Of a stretch of DNA of 64,000 nucleotides, positions 17,309 to 25,975 are shown piece after piece. The stretch's first letter is position 1. Every line of letters begins with the position of its first letter. The stretch spans positions 12,365 to 76,364 of the forward strand of contig JAFXUS010000002.1 of NCBI GenBank assembly GCA_017535125.1, written 5' to 3'. Source of the DNA: Bacteroidales bacterium. GTDB taxonomy: Bacteria; Bacteroidota; Bacteroidia; Bacteroidales; UBA932. The position numbers and the translations under genes were made by a program. The notes beneath the pieces were generated by a model. The model saw nothing but the letters and a program-made list of their open reading frames with translations, did no database searches and had not been told where the DNA came from.

Positions 17309-17798
17309 TTATTCCCGTTCGAGCGCCTGGTGGAACATCGAGATCAGCGCCTCGATGGTCTTGTCGTTGTCGTAGTTGCGGCCAGTTGACGAAATTATGC
17401 TTGGGGAAACCCAGGTTGGCAGAAACGTTGTGGGGGTACAGGTGGAAGGTCGCCGTGAGGGGTTTGCCCATCTTGCGCGCCATAGCGACTACCACGTTTT
17501 CCAGCGGCATCGCTTCCTGAATGTGGACGATGTCCGCCCATGCCAGTGCTTCCGCGATCTTCTTCCGGTCAATCTCGGCGTAGGCGAAGCCGTTGGCGTA
17601 GATGACGGGCTCGAAGATGGGGAACTTCCAGTGGCCGAGCGGGAATTCAGGTTGGGGACCGTCGGGATTGGGATTGCCAATCGCCATCAGGCGGGCGTCC
17701 ACACCATGCTCGCGCAGTTTTCGTATCGTATTGTGGATGGAAACACTCAGGCCGTTTCCTTCGTTAAATGCATTGTTACAGACAAATAGTACCTTCAT
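17309..17798 (-). pseudogene. Glycosyltransferase family 4 gene with internal deletion
   Basis: From ATG at 17798 the first 135-140 codons (MKVLFVCNNAFNEGNGLSVS ... NLGFPKHNFVNWP) are clearly paralogous to the intact glycosyltransferase at 18680-19831. The sequence then jumps, near 17390, to the C-terminal end of the same family: in another frame YDNDKTIEALISMFHQALER then E-stop (TAA at 17311-17309), matching YDINKSAEALIAMFNQALES of the paralog. About 220 codons are missing and the two remnants are out of frame by one base. The unshifted frame reads on into the dtd gene. Either a real deletion or a misassembly between paralogs; the exact abutment of its original stop to dtd supports a once-intact gene here. 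Confidence 0.8.
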
Positions 17799-17807
17799 AG
17801 TTTGTTA

Positions 17808-18683
17808 TCAGAAGATACGCTGGACGAAGTCTTCAAAGTTGGCTATCCAGTTGTACCATTCGTGGCCGCCCGGGTTTACGACGAACTCGTGCGGGAAGCC
17901 GCTCCGGACCATGCGTTTCTCGAGCGCCATCATGTGGCGGTAGAAGAAATCTTCTTCCGCCGTGTAGATGACATAGAGTTTAGGTGGGTCGGAGAACTGC
18001 TCTTTCTGCTTCCAGCGCAGGCCGGAATACACGTCGCGGTGGAATTTGCCGGCCATCGCTTTCGCATAGGGCGAGAACAATCCCACGTAGTCGAAGGCGT
18101 GCGGATAATCGGCCGACAGGTAGATCGCCTGGAGGCCGCCGTTGGACATGCCCGCGATGGCGCGGGCGTATTTCCTTTCTATGGTGCGGTAGCGCTGCTG
18201 CGTGAAGCGCACCACGTCGTCGATGAAATAGCGCTCCACTTCGCCGTCCACCGTCCAGAAGGCCGGCAGGGCGCGCAGGCAGCGGCTATTGGAGTAATCC
18301 TTGTCGCTGTTGTAGCGGTTCATGTTGGGCATGACCAGGATGAAATCCTTCGCCAGACCTGCGGTCCGCATGGAATCCAGGCGGTGGAAGACGTTCGCGC
18401 TGTCAATCCAGGTCTTCTCGTTGCCGCGCGCGCCGTGGAAGAGGTAGAGCACAGGATAGCGCCGGAGCGTGTCCCGATAGTAATCCTTCGGCAGATAGAC
18501 AACCATACGCCGCTGCGTGACATGCTTTTCGCTGCTGGGATAATAAACCGCTTCGATGAAGCCCCCGTATGCGGGCATTTCCTCGATTTCCCGGCTTTCC
18601 GGGCCACGGTAGAAACGCGCCTCGGTACTGCAGGCACAAAGTCCGCTCACCAGCGCAAGCAGGAGGAAGAAACGCTTCATCAT
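17808..18683 (-). CDS. Putative esterase lipoprotein (alpha/beta hydrolase)
   Basis: 291 residues. The signal peptide MMKRFFLLLALVSGLCAC ends in a lipobox-like LCAC, so the protein is probably a lipoprotein. The body is an esterase D/feruloyl-esterase-like alpha/beta hydrolase: oxyanion-side YLFHGARGNEKTW, nucleophile elbow GMSNGG (Ser), and a C-terminal PGGHEWYNW with the catalytic His. Substrate unknown; deacylation of an acylated sugar would fit the glycosyltransferase neighbours. ATG at 18683 overlaps the TGA of the upstream glycosyltransferase (ATGA), so the genes are translationally coupled. Confidence 0.82.
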   Translation of the reverse strand: MMKRFFLLLALVSGLCACSTEARFYRGPESREIEEMPAYGGFIEAVYYPSSEKHVTQRRMVVYLPKDYYRDTLRRYPVLYLFHGARGNEKTWIDSANVFHRLDSMRTAGLAKDFILVMPNMNRYNSDKDYSNSRCLRALPAFWTVDGEVERYFIDDVVRFTQQRYRTIERKYARAIAGMSNGGLQAIYLSADYPHAFDYVGLFSPYAKAMAGKFHRDVYSGLRWKQKEQFSDPPKLYVIYTAEEDFFYRHMMALEKRMVRSGFPHEFVVNPGGHEWYNWIANFEDFVQRIF

Positions 18684-19831
18684 GCTTTTGATTCAAGCGC
18701 CTGGTTGAACATCGCGATCAGGGCCTCGGCGGACTTGTTGATATCGTATTTGCTGGCGGAATCGGCGTACAGCTGCCCCATCCGATTGCGCTCCTCGGGG
18801 TGCTCGATCCACCAGTCGATCCGCTCCGCCAGCGCCTTGCTGTCGTAAACGGGATAGAGACTCTCCGGACAGAGCGCGAAGACCGGCGTGCCGATCAGTT
18901 CGCCCTGCGCGATGACGGGCACGGCGCCCTGCTGCACGGCCTCGAGGCAGGAAAGGCCCTCGACCTCCACCCAGGCGCAGTGGATATAGAGGTAGGATTT
19001 GCGGGCCAGTTCGTGGAGCTCGTCATGCGTGTAGAAGCCGAACGAGGCGGGAATTTTAAGGACGCCCTCCTTGTACAAGTCTTCGGCCATCTTCTTATAA
19101 TACTTTACCTTGGGGCCGTTTCCGGCAAAAATCAGACGAATGCGGTCGGCGTAGCGGCTGTAGCGCATGGCCTGCAGGAGCGTGTCCTGCGATTTCTCTT
19201 TGGCCAGGCGGCCGACGCACAGCAGGTCGATCGTGCCGTCGGGCGACACGGGGTTCGCCTGGATCGGCTCATCAGGAATGTCGATGCCGTTGGAAATCAC
19301 ATGCAGGCGGGACTTGAAACCTTCTTTTTGCAGGACGTCGCGGACCACGGGCGTCGGACACTGGACGTCGGAGGTGTAGTCATAGACAAAACGCCTCCAC
19401 AGATACGTCAACGGTGGATTCCAGATGCTCTTCTTGGGGCAACCCAGGCTTGCCGTGAAGTTTTGGGCAAAGATGTGGAAGGTCGAGGTGATGGCCTTGT
19501 TCATCTTCCGGGCCATCTTCAGGACCGGCCCCTCCAGCGGCATGCCTTCCTGGATGTGGACGATATCCGCCCATTCCACAGCTTTCCTGATGACCTTCCT
19601 GTCGATCTTGGCGAAAGCGCATCCGTTGTTATAGAGAAGCGGTTCGAATATGGGGTATTTCCAGTGCTCCAGCGGAAAATCGGGCTGCGGGCCATCGGGA
19701 TCCGAGTTGGCGATCGCCATCAGACGGGCGTCCACGCCATGTTCGCGAAGCGCCTTGATCATTTTCCTGACGGCAACGCTCTGGCCGTTCCCGGGGTGAT
19801 ATGCGTTATTGCAGACAAATAGGACTTTCAT
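18680..19831 (-). CDS. Glycosyltransferase family 4 protein
   Basis: 383 residues. GT-B fold glycosyltransferase. The N-terminal domain opens MKVLFVCNNAYHPGNGQSVA with the glycine-rich acceptor-side motif, followed by ADIVHIQEGMPLEGPVLKMA. The C-terminal donor domain has LLCVGRLAKEKSQDTLLQAM and the E-x7-E region EVEGLSCLEAVQQGAVPVIA. It moves a sugar from a nucleotide donor to an unknown acceptor, probably a cell-surface glycan. ATG at 19831 is preferred to an ATG-like start 21 bp upstream since the promoter box TATCTTTGC (19857-19849) overlaps that longer N-terminus. It leads the esterase and the decayed paralog in one operon. Confidence 0.85.
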   Translation of the reverse strand: MKVLFVCNNAYHPGNGQSVAVRKMIKALREHGVDARLMAIANSDPDGPQPDFPLEHWKYPIFEPLLYNNGCAFAKIDRKVIRKAVEWADIVHIQEGMPLEGPVLKMARKMNKAITSTFHIFAQNFTASLGCPKKSIWNPPLTYLWRRFVYDYTSDVQCPTPVVRDVLQKEGFKSRLHVISNGIDIPDEPIQANPVSPDGTIDLLCVGRLAKEKSQDTLLQAMRYSRYADRIRLIFAGNGPKVKYYKKMAEDLYKEGVLKIPASFGFYTHDELHELARKSYLYIHCAWVEVEGLSCLEAVQQGAVPVIAQGELIGTPVFALCPESLYPVYDSKALAERIDWWIEHPEERNRMGQLYADSASKYDINKSAEALIAMFNQALESKA

Positions 19832-19848
19832 TACATTCCAAATGGTCT

Positions 19849-19857
19849 GCAAAGATA
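19849..19857 (-). promoter_or_regulatory. -7 promoter box for the glycosyltransferase/esterase operon
   Basis: TATCTTTGC on the minus strand, 17 bp before the ATG at 19831; exact consensus. Confidence 0.65.
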
Positions 19858-19870
19858 CACATTTATTCTC

Positions 19871-21016
19871 TTATTCCCGCATGAAGAGTTCTTCGGTCAT
19901 GCGCTCGACGCCGGAGTCGGCGATCTCGCGGCCACGGGTGCCTTCGGCGAAGTTCGCCTGGGCTTTCTTATACCAGGATAGGGCCGTCCTGTAGTCTTTC
20001 TTGTACTCGTAGCACTGCGCGATCACGTAGTAGGCCGCGTAGTGTTTCGGGCTGAATTCCAGCATCTTCTGGTATTCCGCGATGCAGCGGTCGAGCGCGC
20101 CGTTCTTATAGGAAGAGATAGCGTAGTTCTGATGCGCGGTGGCGAGGACCTTGGGATCCGGAGCGAGTCGCGCCAGCGCCTTGTCGAACCATACTTCCCA
20201 GCCCGACTGGCGGCTGTCCGCGATCAGCTGGCCGATGGTCAGCGCCACGTTCACATCGGACGAGTCCCGCTGCCAGGCCAGTTCGAATTCCCGGATGGCG
20301 TCCCGCAGGATGCCGGTTTTCTGGGCGCAGAGGCCCAGATAATAGTGGACAGCGTAGCCGTCGTCGCCGAGTTCGTGCATATGCAGGAAATCGGCCTCGG
20401 CTTCGTCGTACTGCTGTTTGCTATAGCGGGCGATGCCGCGGATCGGCAGGATGGTCAGGTTGTCCGGCTCCTCGGCGAGGAAGGCGTCCGTCAGCGCGAG
20501 GACTTCGTCATACTGCTCCCGCCCCAGCAGGATGTTGCTGAGCTTGCTGAGCACCGCGTCGTTGTGCTGCCGACGGGCCAGCGCCCGGCGATAGTACCAT
20601 TCCGCGGAATCGCGGCGTTCCAGCTGGTTGAAGGCGTCTCCGACCATGGAGATCACCTGCGTGATGGAGTCCCGCTGGAGGATGTCGCGCCCGAAGCCGA
20701 TGGCCCCTTCGTACTGTTTGGCGCGGTACAGCAGGTTCATCAGGCGGAGCTTGAAGAGCAGCTTGTCCGGCTGCATGTCTGCGAGCAGGCTGTATTGCGA
20801 GAGGGCTTCGGCGGCGTTGCCGCTCTGGTAATGGCAGTCCGCCAGCTCCTCCAGCAATTCCAGGCGGGGCCCCTGCTCGGCCATCATCTGTGTCAGGGAC
20901 GCGATGGCCTCATCATATTTCCACAGCTGCTTGAGCTCCCGCACCGAGCCGAGGTCCTGGGCCGCCAGCGTGGCTGCGGACAGGAACAGCAGGATGAGGG
21001 AGACTCTGCAGCGCAT
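19871..21016 (-). CDS. Exported tetratricopeptide-repeat protein
   Basis: 381 residues. A signal peptide (MRCRVSLILLFLSAATLAAQ) is followed by about nine TPR-like helical repeats through to the C-terminus, for example DLGSVRELKQLWKYDEAIAS, AEWYYRRALARRQHNDAVLS and YAAYYVIAQCYEYKKDYRTA. No catalytic domain. TPR arrays bind partner proteins; this one acts in the periplasm. It is the third gene of the blaI-like/M56 operon (11 bp after the M56 stop), so it may serve the same envelope-sensing pathway. That link is from position only. Confidence 0.8.
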   Translation of the reverse strand: MRCRVSLILLFLSAATLAAQDLGSVRELKQLWKYDEAIASLTQMMAEQGPRLELLEELADCHYQSGNAAEALSQYSLLADMQPDKLLFKLRLMNLLYRAKQYEGAIGFGRDILQRDSITQVISMVGDAFNQLERRDSAEWYYRRALARRQHNDAVLSKLSNILLGREQYDEVLALTDAFLAEEPDNLTILPIRGIARYSKQQYDEAEADFLHMHELGDDGYAVHYYLGLCAQKTGILRDAIREFELAWQRDSSDVNVALTIGQLIADSRQSGWEVWFDKALARLAPDPKVLATAHQNYAISSYKNGALDRCIAEYQKMLEFSPKHYAAYYVIAQCYEYKKDYRTALSWYKKAQANFAEGTRGREIADSGVERMTEELFMRE

Positions 21017-21027
21017 GGGTAAGTAGT

Positions 21028-22569
21028 TTATTGTTTTTTGGAAGTGATCAGAATGACACCGTACTTAGCTTCTTCGCCGTAATTCTCGAGTGCAGCCTTA
21101 TCTTTCAGGATTTCCATCGACTCGATGGTGGAAGGATCGATCTCCTTGAGTTTGCTGACATCGCATTTAATGCCGTCTAGGAAGACCAGCGGAGATCCTT
21201 CGCCGTCCTTATACGTAAAGGAGATACCGACATTACCGGGCATGTTGCTGTATGAGAGTACACCCTCAAACTGCTTTGCCTCCTCGGTATTCTGGGCTTG
21301 GGTGCTTGAGGAGTTGGAATCGCCGCCCCGCAGCTTGAAGACGATCGGGAAGGCGTAGGTGACGTTGACGGGCTTTCCGTCGACAAGGCCGGGCTCCCAT
21401 TTCGGAGAAGAGGAGATCACGCGCACGGCCTCGGCGTCGAGCAGTTCGTTCACGCCACGCAGGACCTTGACGTCGCGGACTTCACCGTCGGAGCAGATCT
21501 TGAACTGGACCATCACACGGCCCTGGATACCGGATTCAAAGGCTTCCTTGGGGTATTTCAGATTCGCGTTGACCCATTTGGCGAATTCGCCGGCTTCATT
21601 GCCGTTGAATTTCGGCTTGATTTCCAGATTGGCGTAGGGAACGCTGTCCTCTGCGGGCGGGTTCTGGTTGGTCACAACAGGAGTGGTGAAAGGCGCTTCA
21701 GCAATGGACGCGCTTTCAGAAGAGATGATCCGGGCGCGGGCGGGGTTGCAGACGAACATCGTCGCGGCGAGGAGGGGAAGGACGGCGACGTACGCAAAGC
21801 GGACGCGCGCGGGGGTTTGTTTCTTGTGCATCATGGTAATTCTTTGTTTTAGCTTGGCGTGGTTGAAGCCGTTGGCCAGGGAGAAACGCTGCTCTCCCAC
21901 GGCTTTCCTAACCAACAATAATTGATATGAGGTTGCATCGATGCCTTTTCGGATGAGGCCTTCGTCGGCCTCGTACTCGTGCAGGAGCTTCAGCTCCGCG
22001 CGGGCGATCCACACCAGCGGGTTGAACCAGTGCACGGCGGCCACGGCGGTCATCAGCAGGATGTCCAGCGAGTGGCGGTTCTGCACGTGCTGCAGTTCGT
22101 GCCCGAGGATGGCGGGATATTTCTCATAGTCGGCGCGGCTCATCACCACGTTCCGGCCCCAGCTGAAGGAGGGCACGTCGCGGTCCACCAGCGTCAGGCG
22201 GCAGCCGTCGCAGGGTTCCTGGGAGCCGCTGCGGATGATCCGGCGCGTCCGCGCCATGGAGACCAGGCTGAGCACCAGGATGACCGTCACGCCGGCGGCG
22301 TAGAGCACGGGAATCCAGGGGAAAGGGGCGGAGGCCGCTTCGGCCACGTCCATCATTTCCAGCTCGCCCACCTCTACGGAAAAGGTTTCCGGCAGGATGA
22401 CGGTCCGCAGGCGCAGCAGCGGCAGCAGGTGGCAGGCCACCGTGCCGAGCAGCAGCGCGATCCGGTTGAAGCGGAAGAAGGACGTGCGGCGCATCACCAG
22501 CAGGAAGAAGGCGTAGAAGATGGCCAGGTACAGGCTGGCGCGCGCGATATAGAGTAAGGTGGCTGTCAT
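21028..22569 (-). CDS. BlaR1-like M56 metallopeptidase fused to TonB and a plug-like tail
   Basis: 513 residues in three parts. Residues 1-290 are an M56 membrane peptidase: transmembrane helices near 10-25, 35-50 and 88-105, zinc motif HELQH (157-161) and the third-ligand region LLHEYEADEGLIRKG, then a helix near 265-280. Residues about 310-415 are a TonB C-terminal domain (FAKWVNANLKYPKEAFESGI, GRVMVQFKICSDGEVRDVKV). Residues 440-513 resemble the plug segment of a SusC-type TonB-dependent receptor (IESMEILKDKAALENYGEEA). The family senses a signal and cleaves its BlaI-type repressor; the TonB part may pull on an outer-membrane partner. The ATG overlaps the repressor stop (ATGA). Confidence 0.85.
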   Translation of the reverse strand: MTATLLYIARASLYLAIFYAFFLLVMRRTSFFRFNRIALLLGTVACHLLPLLRLRTVILPETFSVEVGELEMMDVAEAASAPFPWIPVLYAAGVTVILVLSLVSMARTRRIIRSGSQEPCDGCRLTLVDRDVPSFSWGRNVVMSRADYEKYPAILGHELQHVQNRHSLDILLMTAVAAVHWFNPLVWIARAELKLLHEYEADEGLIRKGIDATSYQLLLVRKAVGEQRFSLANGFNHAKLKQRITMMHKKQTPARVRFAYVAVLPLLAATMFVCNPARARIISSESASIAEAPFTTPVVTNQNPPAEDSVPYANLEIKPKFNGNEAGEFAKWVNANLKYPKEAFESGIQGRVMVQFKICSDGEVRDVKVLRGVNELLDAEAVRVISSSPKWEPGLVDGKPVNVTYAFPIVFKLRGGDSNSSSTQAQNTEEAKQFEGVLSYSNMPGNVGISFTYKDGEGSPLVFLDGIKCDVSKLKEIDPSTIESMEILKDKAALENYGEEAKYGVILITSKKQ

Positions 22570-22931
22570 TTCTTCTTGTTTTCTATGGTTGCGATCAGGG
22601 CTTTCAGCTCCTCGATGTCCATCTTGTCGTCCTCGACGAACTGGGACACGAGCATGGCGTAGGAATTCGCGTAATAACGCTCGACCAGGTCGCCGACCGT
22701 CGAGCCGCGGTACTCCTTCTCGGAGATGACGGGGGAATAACAGAAGCTGTTCGCCATGGGCTTGCGCGTAAGGAATCCCTTGTCTTCCAGGAACTTGACT
22801 TGCGTCGCCACGGTGTTGTACGAAGGCTTCGGTTCGGGCATCCGGGCCACGATGTCCCGGATGAACAGGTCGCCGTTCTGCCAGACGATCTGCATGATTT
22901 CTTCTTCCTTTGCAGTGAGTTTCGCTCTCAT
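22566..22931 (-). CDS. BlaI/MecI/CopY-family transcriptional repressor
   Basis: 121 residues. Winged-helix repressor: LTAKEEEIMQIVWQNGDLFI, recognition helix region PKPSYNTVATQVKFLEDKGF, wing LTRKPMANSFCYSPVIS, then a helical dimerization tail with the cleavage-prone region used by M56 partners. It would repress its own operon until the membrane peptidase cuts it. ATG at 22931 is chosen; an upstream in-frame ATG at 22961 lies above the promoter box. A perfect dyad sits between box and ATG (22933-22947) and is the obvious operator. Confidence 0.9.
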   Translation of the reverse strand: MRAKLTAKEEEIMQIVWQNGDLFIRDIVARMPEPKPSYNTVATQVKFLEDKGFLTRKPMANSFCYSPVISEKEYRGSTVGDLVERYYANSYAMLVSQFVEDDKMDIEELKALIATIENKKK

Positions 22932-22932
22932 A

Positions 22933-22947
22933 TGAAAACTGTTTTCA
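22933..22947. promoter_or_regulatory. Probable operator of the BlaI-like repressor
   Basis: TGAAAACTGTTTTCA: 7-bp perfect arms around one central base, placed between the -7 box and the repressor ATG, over the expected transcription start. This is where a dimeric autorepressor would block the promoter. It differs from the TACA/TGTA core of classical BlaI sites. Confidence 0.65.
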
Positions 22948-22949
22948 CT

Positions 22950-22958
22950 GCAAATATA
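22950..22958 (-). promoter_or_regulatory. -7 promoter box of the blaI-like operon
   Basis: TATATTTGC on the minus strand, exact consensus, 3 bp upstream of the operator dyad. Confidence 0.7.
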
Positions 22959-23021
22959 CAAACAAAAACCAAAACTCCTAATGTTTTTCGGAGTTTTCCT
23001 AAATTATTTCGGATAAAATTG

Positions 23022-23075
23022 GAGATTCGCCGATCAAGTCGGCGAATGACGGGACTGGGTCGGCGAATGGCGGAG
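23022..23075. repeat. REP-like palindrome downstream of tex
   Basis: GAGATTCGCCGA, loop TCAAG, TCGGCGAATGAC: arms ATTCGCCGA (23025-23033) and TCGGCGAAT (23039-23047). A half copy, GTCGGCGAATGGCGG, follows at about 23059-23073. It has the GAGAT...ATGAC frame of the dispersed family and lies between the tex stop and the blaI-like promoter. Confidence 0.7.
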
Positions 23076-23080
23076 ACGGA

Positions 23081-25216
23081 TTATTTCACCAGCCTGAGGG
23101 ATATGCGGCCGCGGTCGAGATCGACGGCCGTGACGGCCACGCGCACCTGCTGGTGCAGCTTGACCACCTTGGTAGGGTCGGTGCCTCGGGGACCCATCTG
23201 CGAGACGTGCACCAGGCCGTCGTCGTGGATGCCGATGTCCACGAAGGCGCCGAAATTGGTGATGTTCGTGACGATGCCCGGCAGTTCCATGCCGGGTTTG
23301 AGGTCCTCGATGCCGTGGATGTCCTCGGCGAAGGAGAATTCGGCCGCCTGCTCGCGCGGGTCGAGTCCCGGCTTCGCCAGCTCCTTGAGGATGTCGTTCA
23401 CGGTCGGCAGGCCGGCCGTCGGGGTCACGAAATCGGCCGCCTGGATTTTCGCGCACAGCTCCGCGTTGCCTACCAGCTCCTTCGTGCTGACGCCCAATGA
23501 TTGGGCCATCTTGTCCACGATGCCGTAGGATTCGGGATGCACGGCGGAGTTGTCCAGCGGATTCTCCGCCCCGCGGATGCGCAGGAAGCCTGCGCACTGC
23601 TCGAAGGCCTTGGGCCCGAGGCGCGGCACCTGCTTCAGCTCCGCACGGCTGCGGAAGCCGCCGTTCTCGCTGCGGTACGCGATGATGTTTTCCGCCAGGG
23701 CGGGACCGATGCCGGCCACGTAGGCCAGCAGGTAGGGGGAGGCGGTGTTGAGGTTCACGCCCACGGCGTTTACGCAGCTCTCGACGGCGTTGTCCAGCTG
23801 CTCCCTGAGCAGCGCCTGGTCCACGTCGTGCTGATACTGCCCGATGCCGAGGTTCTTGGGGTCGATTTTCACGAGCTCTGCGAGCGGATCCATCAGGCGG
23901 CGGCCGATCGACACGGCGCCGCGCACGGTCACGTCCTCGTCCGGGAACTCCTGCCGCGCGATTTCAGAAGCGCTGTAGATGGACGCACCGTCCTCGCTGA
24001 CGGTCCAGACCTTGCAGCCTTCGGGCAGCTGGATGCGGCGCATGAAATCCTCCGTCTCGCGGGAAGCGGTGCCGTTGCCGATGGCGACGGCCTGGATGCC
24101 GTAGCGGTTCAGCATGTCCTGCACGGCCATGATGGCCTTGACCTTCTCGTTCTGCGGGGGATGGGGGTAGATGATGGTATGGTGCAGTAGCTTTCCCTGC
24201 TCGTCCAGGCAGGCGATCTTGCAGCCGTTGCGGAAGCCGGGGTCGATGGCCATGGTGCGCTTCTGGCCGACGGGGGCGGAGAGCAGCAGCTGGCGCAGGT
24301 TCTCCCCGAATACGCGGATGCTCTCGCGGTCGGCCTTTTCCTTGGCTTCGCGGATCACCTCGCCGCTGATGGACGGCTCCAGCAGTCGCTTGTAGGCGTC
24401 CGCGACGGCTTCCTTGACCTGCTCGGCCGCCGCGCCGGCGGGATAGCCGTGCGCCTGGCAGAAGTCGTAGTAAATCTTGGCGCCGCATTTCTCGGCGTCG
24501 GCGTCGATGCCGACGCTCAGGAATCCTTCGTTCTGCGCGCGCAGGATGGCGAGCAGATTATGCGACGGGATGCGCTCCAGCGGCATCTTGAAGTCGAAAT
24601 AGCTCCGGTATTTCGCGGCATCGGCGCTGTCGCGCCCGGCCTTCGTGACCGTCGCGACCACCCGGCGGTGCCGGAAAATGGCGCGCAGGTTTTCACGGAT
24701 CACCGCGGTTTCGCTCAGGCGCTCCGCCACGATGTCGCGCGCCCCTGCGAGGGCCGTCTCCACGTCCGGCACCTTGTCGCCGGTGAACTTGCGGGCATCG
24801 GCCTCAGGGTTGCGCGTCTTGCCGTTCCATAGCAGGTCTGCAAGCGGTTCCAGGCCCAGTTCGCGGGCTGCGGTGGCGCGGGTACGGCGCTTCGGCCGCC
24901 AGGGGAGGTAGAGGTCTTCCAGCTCGGTCGCGTCCACGCAGTTCTCGATTTTCGCGCGCAGCTCGTCCGTGAGCGCGCCCGCCTCGCCGATGACCTTGAG
25001 GATGGTCTCCTTGCGCTTGTCCATTTCGAAGAAAACGTCCACCCAGTGGCGCACTTCGGCCACTTCGGCGTCATCCATGCCGCCCGTCTTCTCTTTGCGG
25101 TAGCGGCTGATGAAGGGGATGGTGTCGCCGTCCGCGAAAAGTTCGGCGCAGTTCTCGACCTGCCAGTCCTTCAGGCTGAGGAGGCTGGCGATGTGCTGGA
25201 TATAGAGTTCTTTCAT
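23081..25216 (-). CDS. tex: Tex-family RNA-binding transcription accessory protein
   Basis: 711 residues. Domain order: N-terminal helical Tex domain (GDTIPFISRYRKEKTGGMDD), YqgF/RuvC-like fold (KRTMAIDPGFRNGCKIACLD), helix-hairpin-helix pair (LLAYVAGIGPALAENIIAYR, FRSRAELKQVPRLGPKAFEQ), and a C-terminal S1 domain (GIVTNITNFGAFVDIGIHDD, ending RGRISLRLVK). Tex binds nucleic acids and affects transcription and stalled elongation; details outside a few species are unclear. The ATG overlaps the TGA of the GT2 gene upstream (ATGA). Confidence 0.93.
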   Translation of the reverse strand: MKELYIQHIASLLSLKDWQVENCAELFADGDTIPFISRYRKEKTGGMDDAEVAEVRHWVDVFFEMDKRKETILKVIGEAGALTDELRAKIENCVDATELEDLYLPWRPKRRTRATAARELGLEPLADLLWNGKTRNPEADARKFTGDKVPDVETALAGARDIVAERLSETAVIRENLRAIFRHRRVVATVTKAGRDSADAAKYRSYFDFKMPLERIPSHNLLAILRAQNEGFLSVGIDADAEKCGAKIYYDFCQAHGYPAGAAAEQVKEAVADAYKRLLEPSISGEVIREAKEKADRESIRVFGENLRQLLLSAPVGQKRTMAIDPGFRNGCKIACLDEQGKLLHHTIIYPHPPQNEKVKAIMAVQDMLNRYGIQAVAIGNGTASRETEDFMRRIQLPEGCKVWTVSEDGASIYSASEIARQEFPDEDVTVRGAVSIGRRLMDPLAELVKIDPKNLGIGQYQHDVDQALLREQLDNAVESCVNAVGVNLNTASPYLLAYVAGIGPALAENIIAYRSENGGFRSRAELKQVPRLGPKAFEQCAGFLRIRGAENPLDNSAVHPESYGIVDKMAQSLGVSTKELVGNAELCAKIQAADFVTPTAGLPTVNDILKELAKPGLDPREQAAEFSFAEDIHGIEDLKPGMELPGIVTNITNFGAFVDIGIHDDGLVHVSQMGPRGTDPTKVVKLHQQVRVAVTAVDLDRGRISLRLVK

Positions 25217-25938
25217 TTCGCGGGTCGGAGTTTGCGGAAGCGCAGGCCCAGCACGCCCCAGAAGGCTTCACCGAAGATGCCGCTGGACATCTTCGACGTC
25301 CCTTCCGTGCGGTTGATGAAGATGACCGGCACTTCTTTGATCTGGAAGCCGAGCTTCCTGGCGGTGTATTTCATCTCGATCTGGAAGCCGTAGCCTTTCA
25401 TCTTCACGGCATCCAGGTCGATGGTCTCCAGGACCTTGCGGGAATAGCAGACGAATCCGGCCGTGCTGTCATAGATTTTGAACCCCAACGCCACGCGCAC
25501 GTACATCGAAGCGCAGTAGGACATCATGATGCGTCCCAGCGGCCAGTTGACGACGTTGATGCCGTCGCAATAGCGCGAGCCGATCGACAGGTCGGCGCCG
25601 TCCTGCGAGCAGGCGGCCAGCAGGCGGGGGAGATCGGCGGGGTTATGGGAAAAATCGGCATCCATCTCGAACACATAGTCGTAGTCGCGCTCCAGAGCCC
25701 ATTTGAAGCCGGTCACGTAGGCTGTGCCGAGGCCCAGCTTGCCGCTGCGCTCCACCAGGTGCAGGCGTTCGGGATAGACCGCCTGGAGGCTCCTGACCAC
25801 AGCAGCCGTCCCGTCGGGGGAGCCGTCGTCGATCACCAGAATCTGGTAGTCGCCCTCGAGAGCGAGCACCGCCTGGATGATCTTGGAGATGTTCTCGATT
25901 TCGTTGTATGTCGGGATGATGACGAGTTTCTTTTCCAT
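25213..25938 (-). CDS. Polyprenol-phosphate mannosyltransferase-like GT2 (Dpm1-type)
   Basis: 241 residues. Soluble GT-A family 2 glycosyltransferase of the dolichol-phosphate mannose synthase subgroup: VIIPTYNEIENISKIIQAVL, nucleotide-sugar site VIDDGSPDGTAAVV, DxD-region FEMDADFSHNPADLPRLL, and GSRYCDGINVVNWPLGR. It would transfer a hexose from GDP- or UDP-sugar to a polyprenyl phosphate at the inner membrane. The C-terminal segment TEGTSKMSSGIFGEAFWGVL is conserved in the subgroup. A TATATTTG box (25952-25945) flanked by a small dyad TTTCAC/GTGAAA precedes the ATG at 25938. Confidence 0.87.
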   Translation of the reverse strand: MEKKLVIIPTYNEIENISKIIQAVLALEGDYQILVIDDGSPDGTAAVVRSLQAVYPERLHLVERSGKLGLGTAYVTGFKWALERDYDYVFEMDADFSHNPADLPRLLAACSQDGADLSIGSRYCDGINVVNWPLGRIMMSYCASMYVRVALGFKIYDSTAGFVCYSRKVLETIDLDAVKMKGYGFQIEMKYTARKLGFQIKEVPVIFINRTEGTSKMSSGIFGEAFWGVLGLRFRKLRPAK

Positions 25939-25944
25939 ATTTCA

Positions 25945-25952
25945 CAAATATA
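25945..25952 (-). promoter_or_regulatory. -7 promoter box of the GT2-tex operon
   Basis: TATATTTG on the minus strand, 6 bp before ATG 25938. TTTCAC (25940-25945) and GTGAAA (25953-25958) flank it as a 6-bp inverted repeat. Confidence 0.55.
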
Positions 25953-25975
25953 GTGAAAAATGGCAAGAAATGGGA

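Noticed and set aside
17274..17798. Taking the short glycosyltransferase frame as an intact 174-residue enzyme
   Set aside because: The last 35 residues match nothing in the family and read out of frame into dtd; the true C-terminus is recognisable in another frame.
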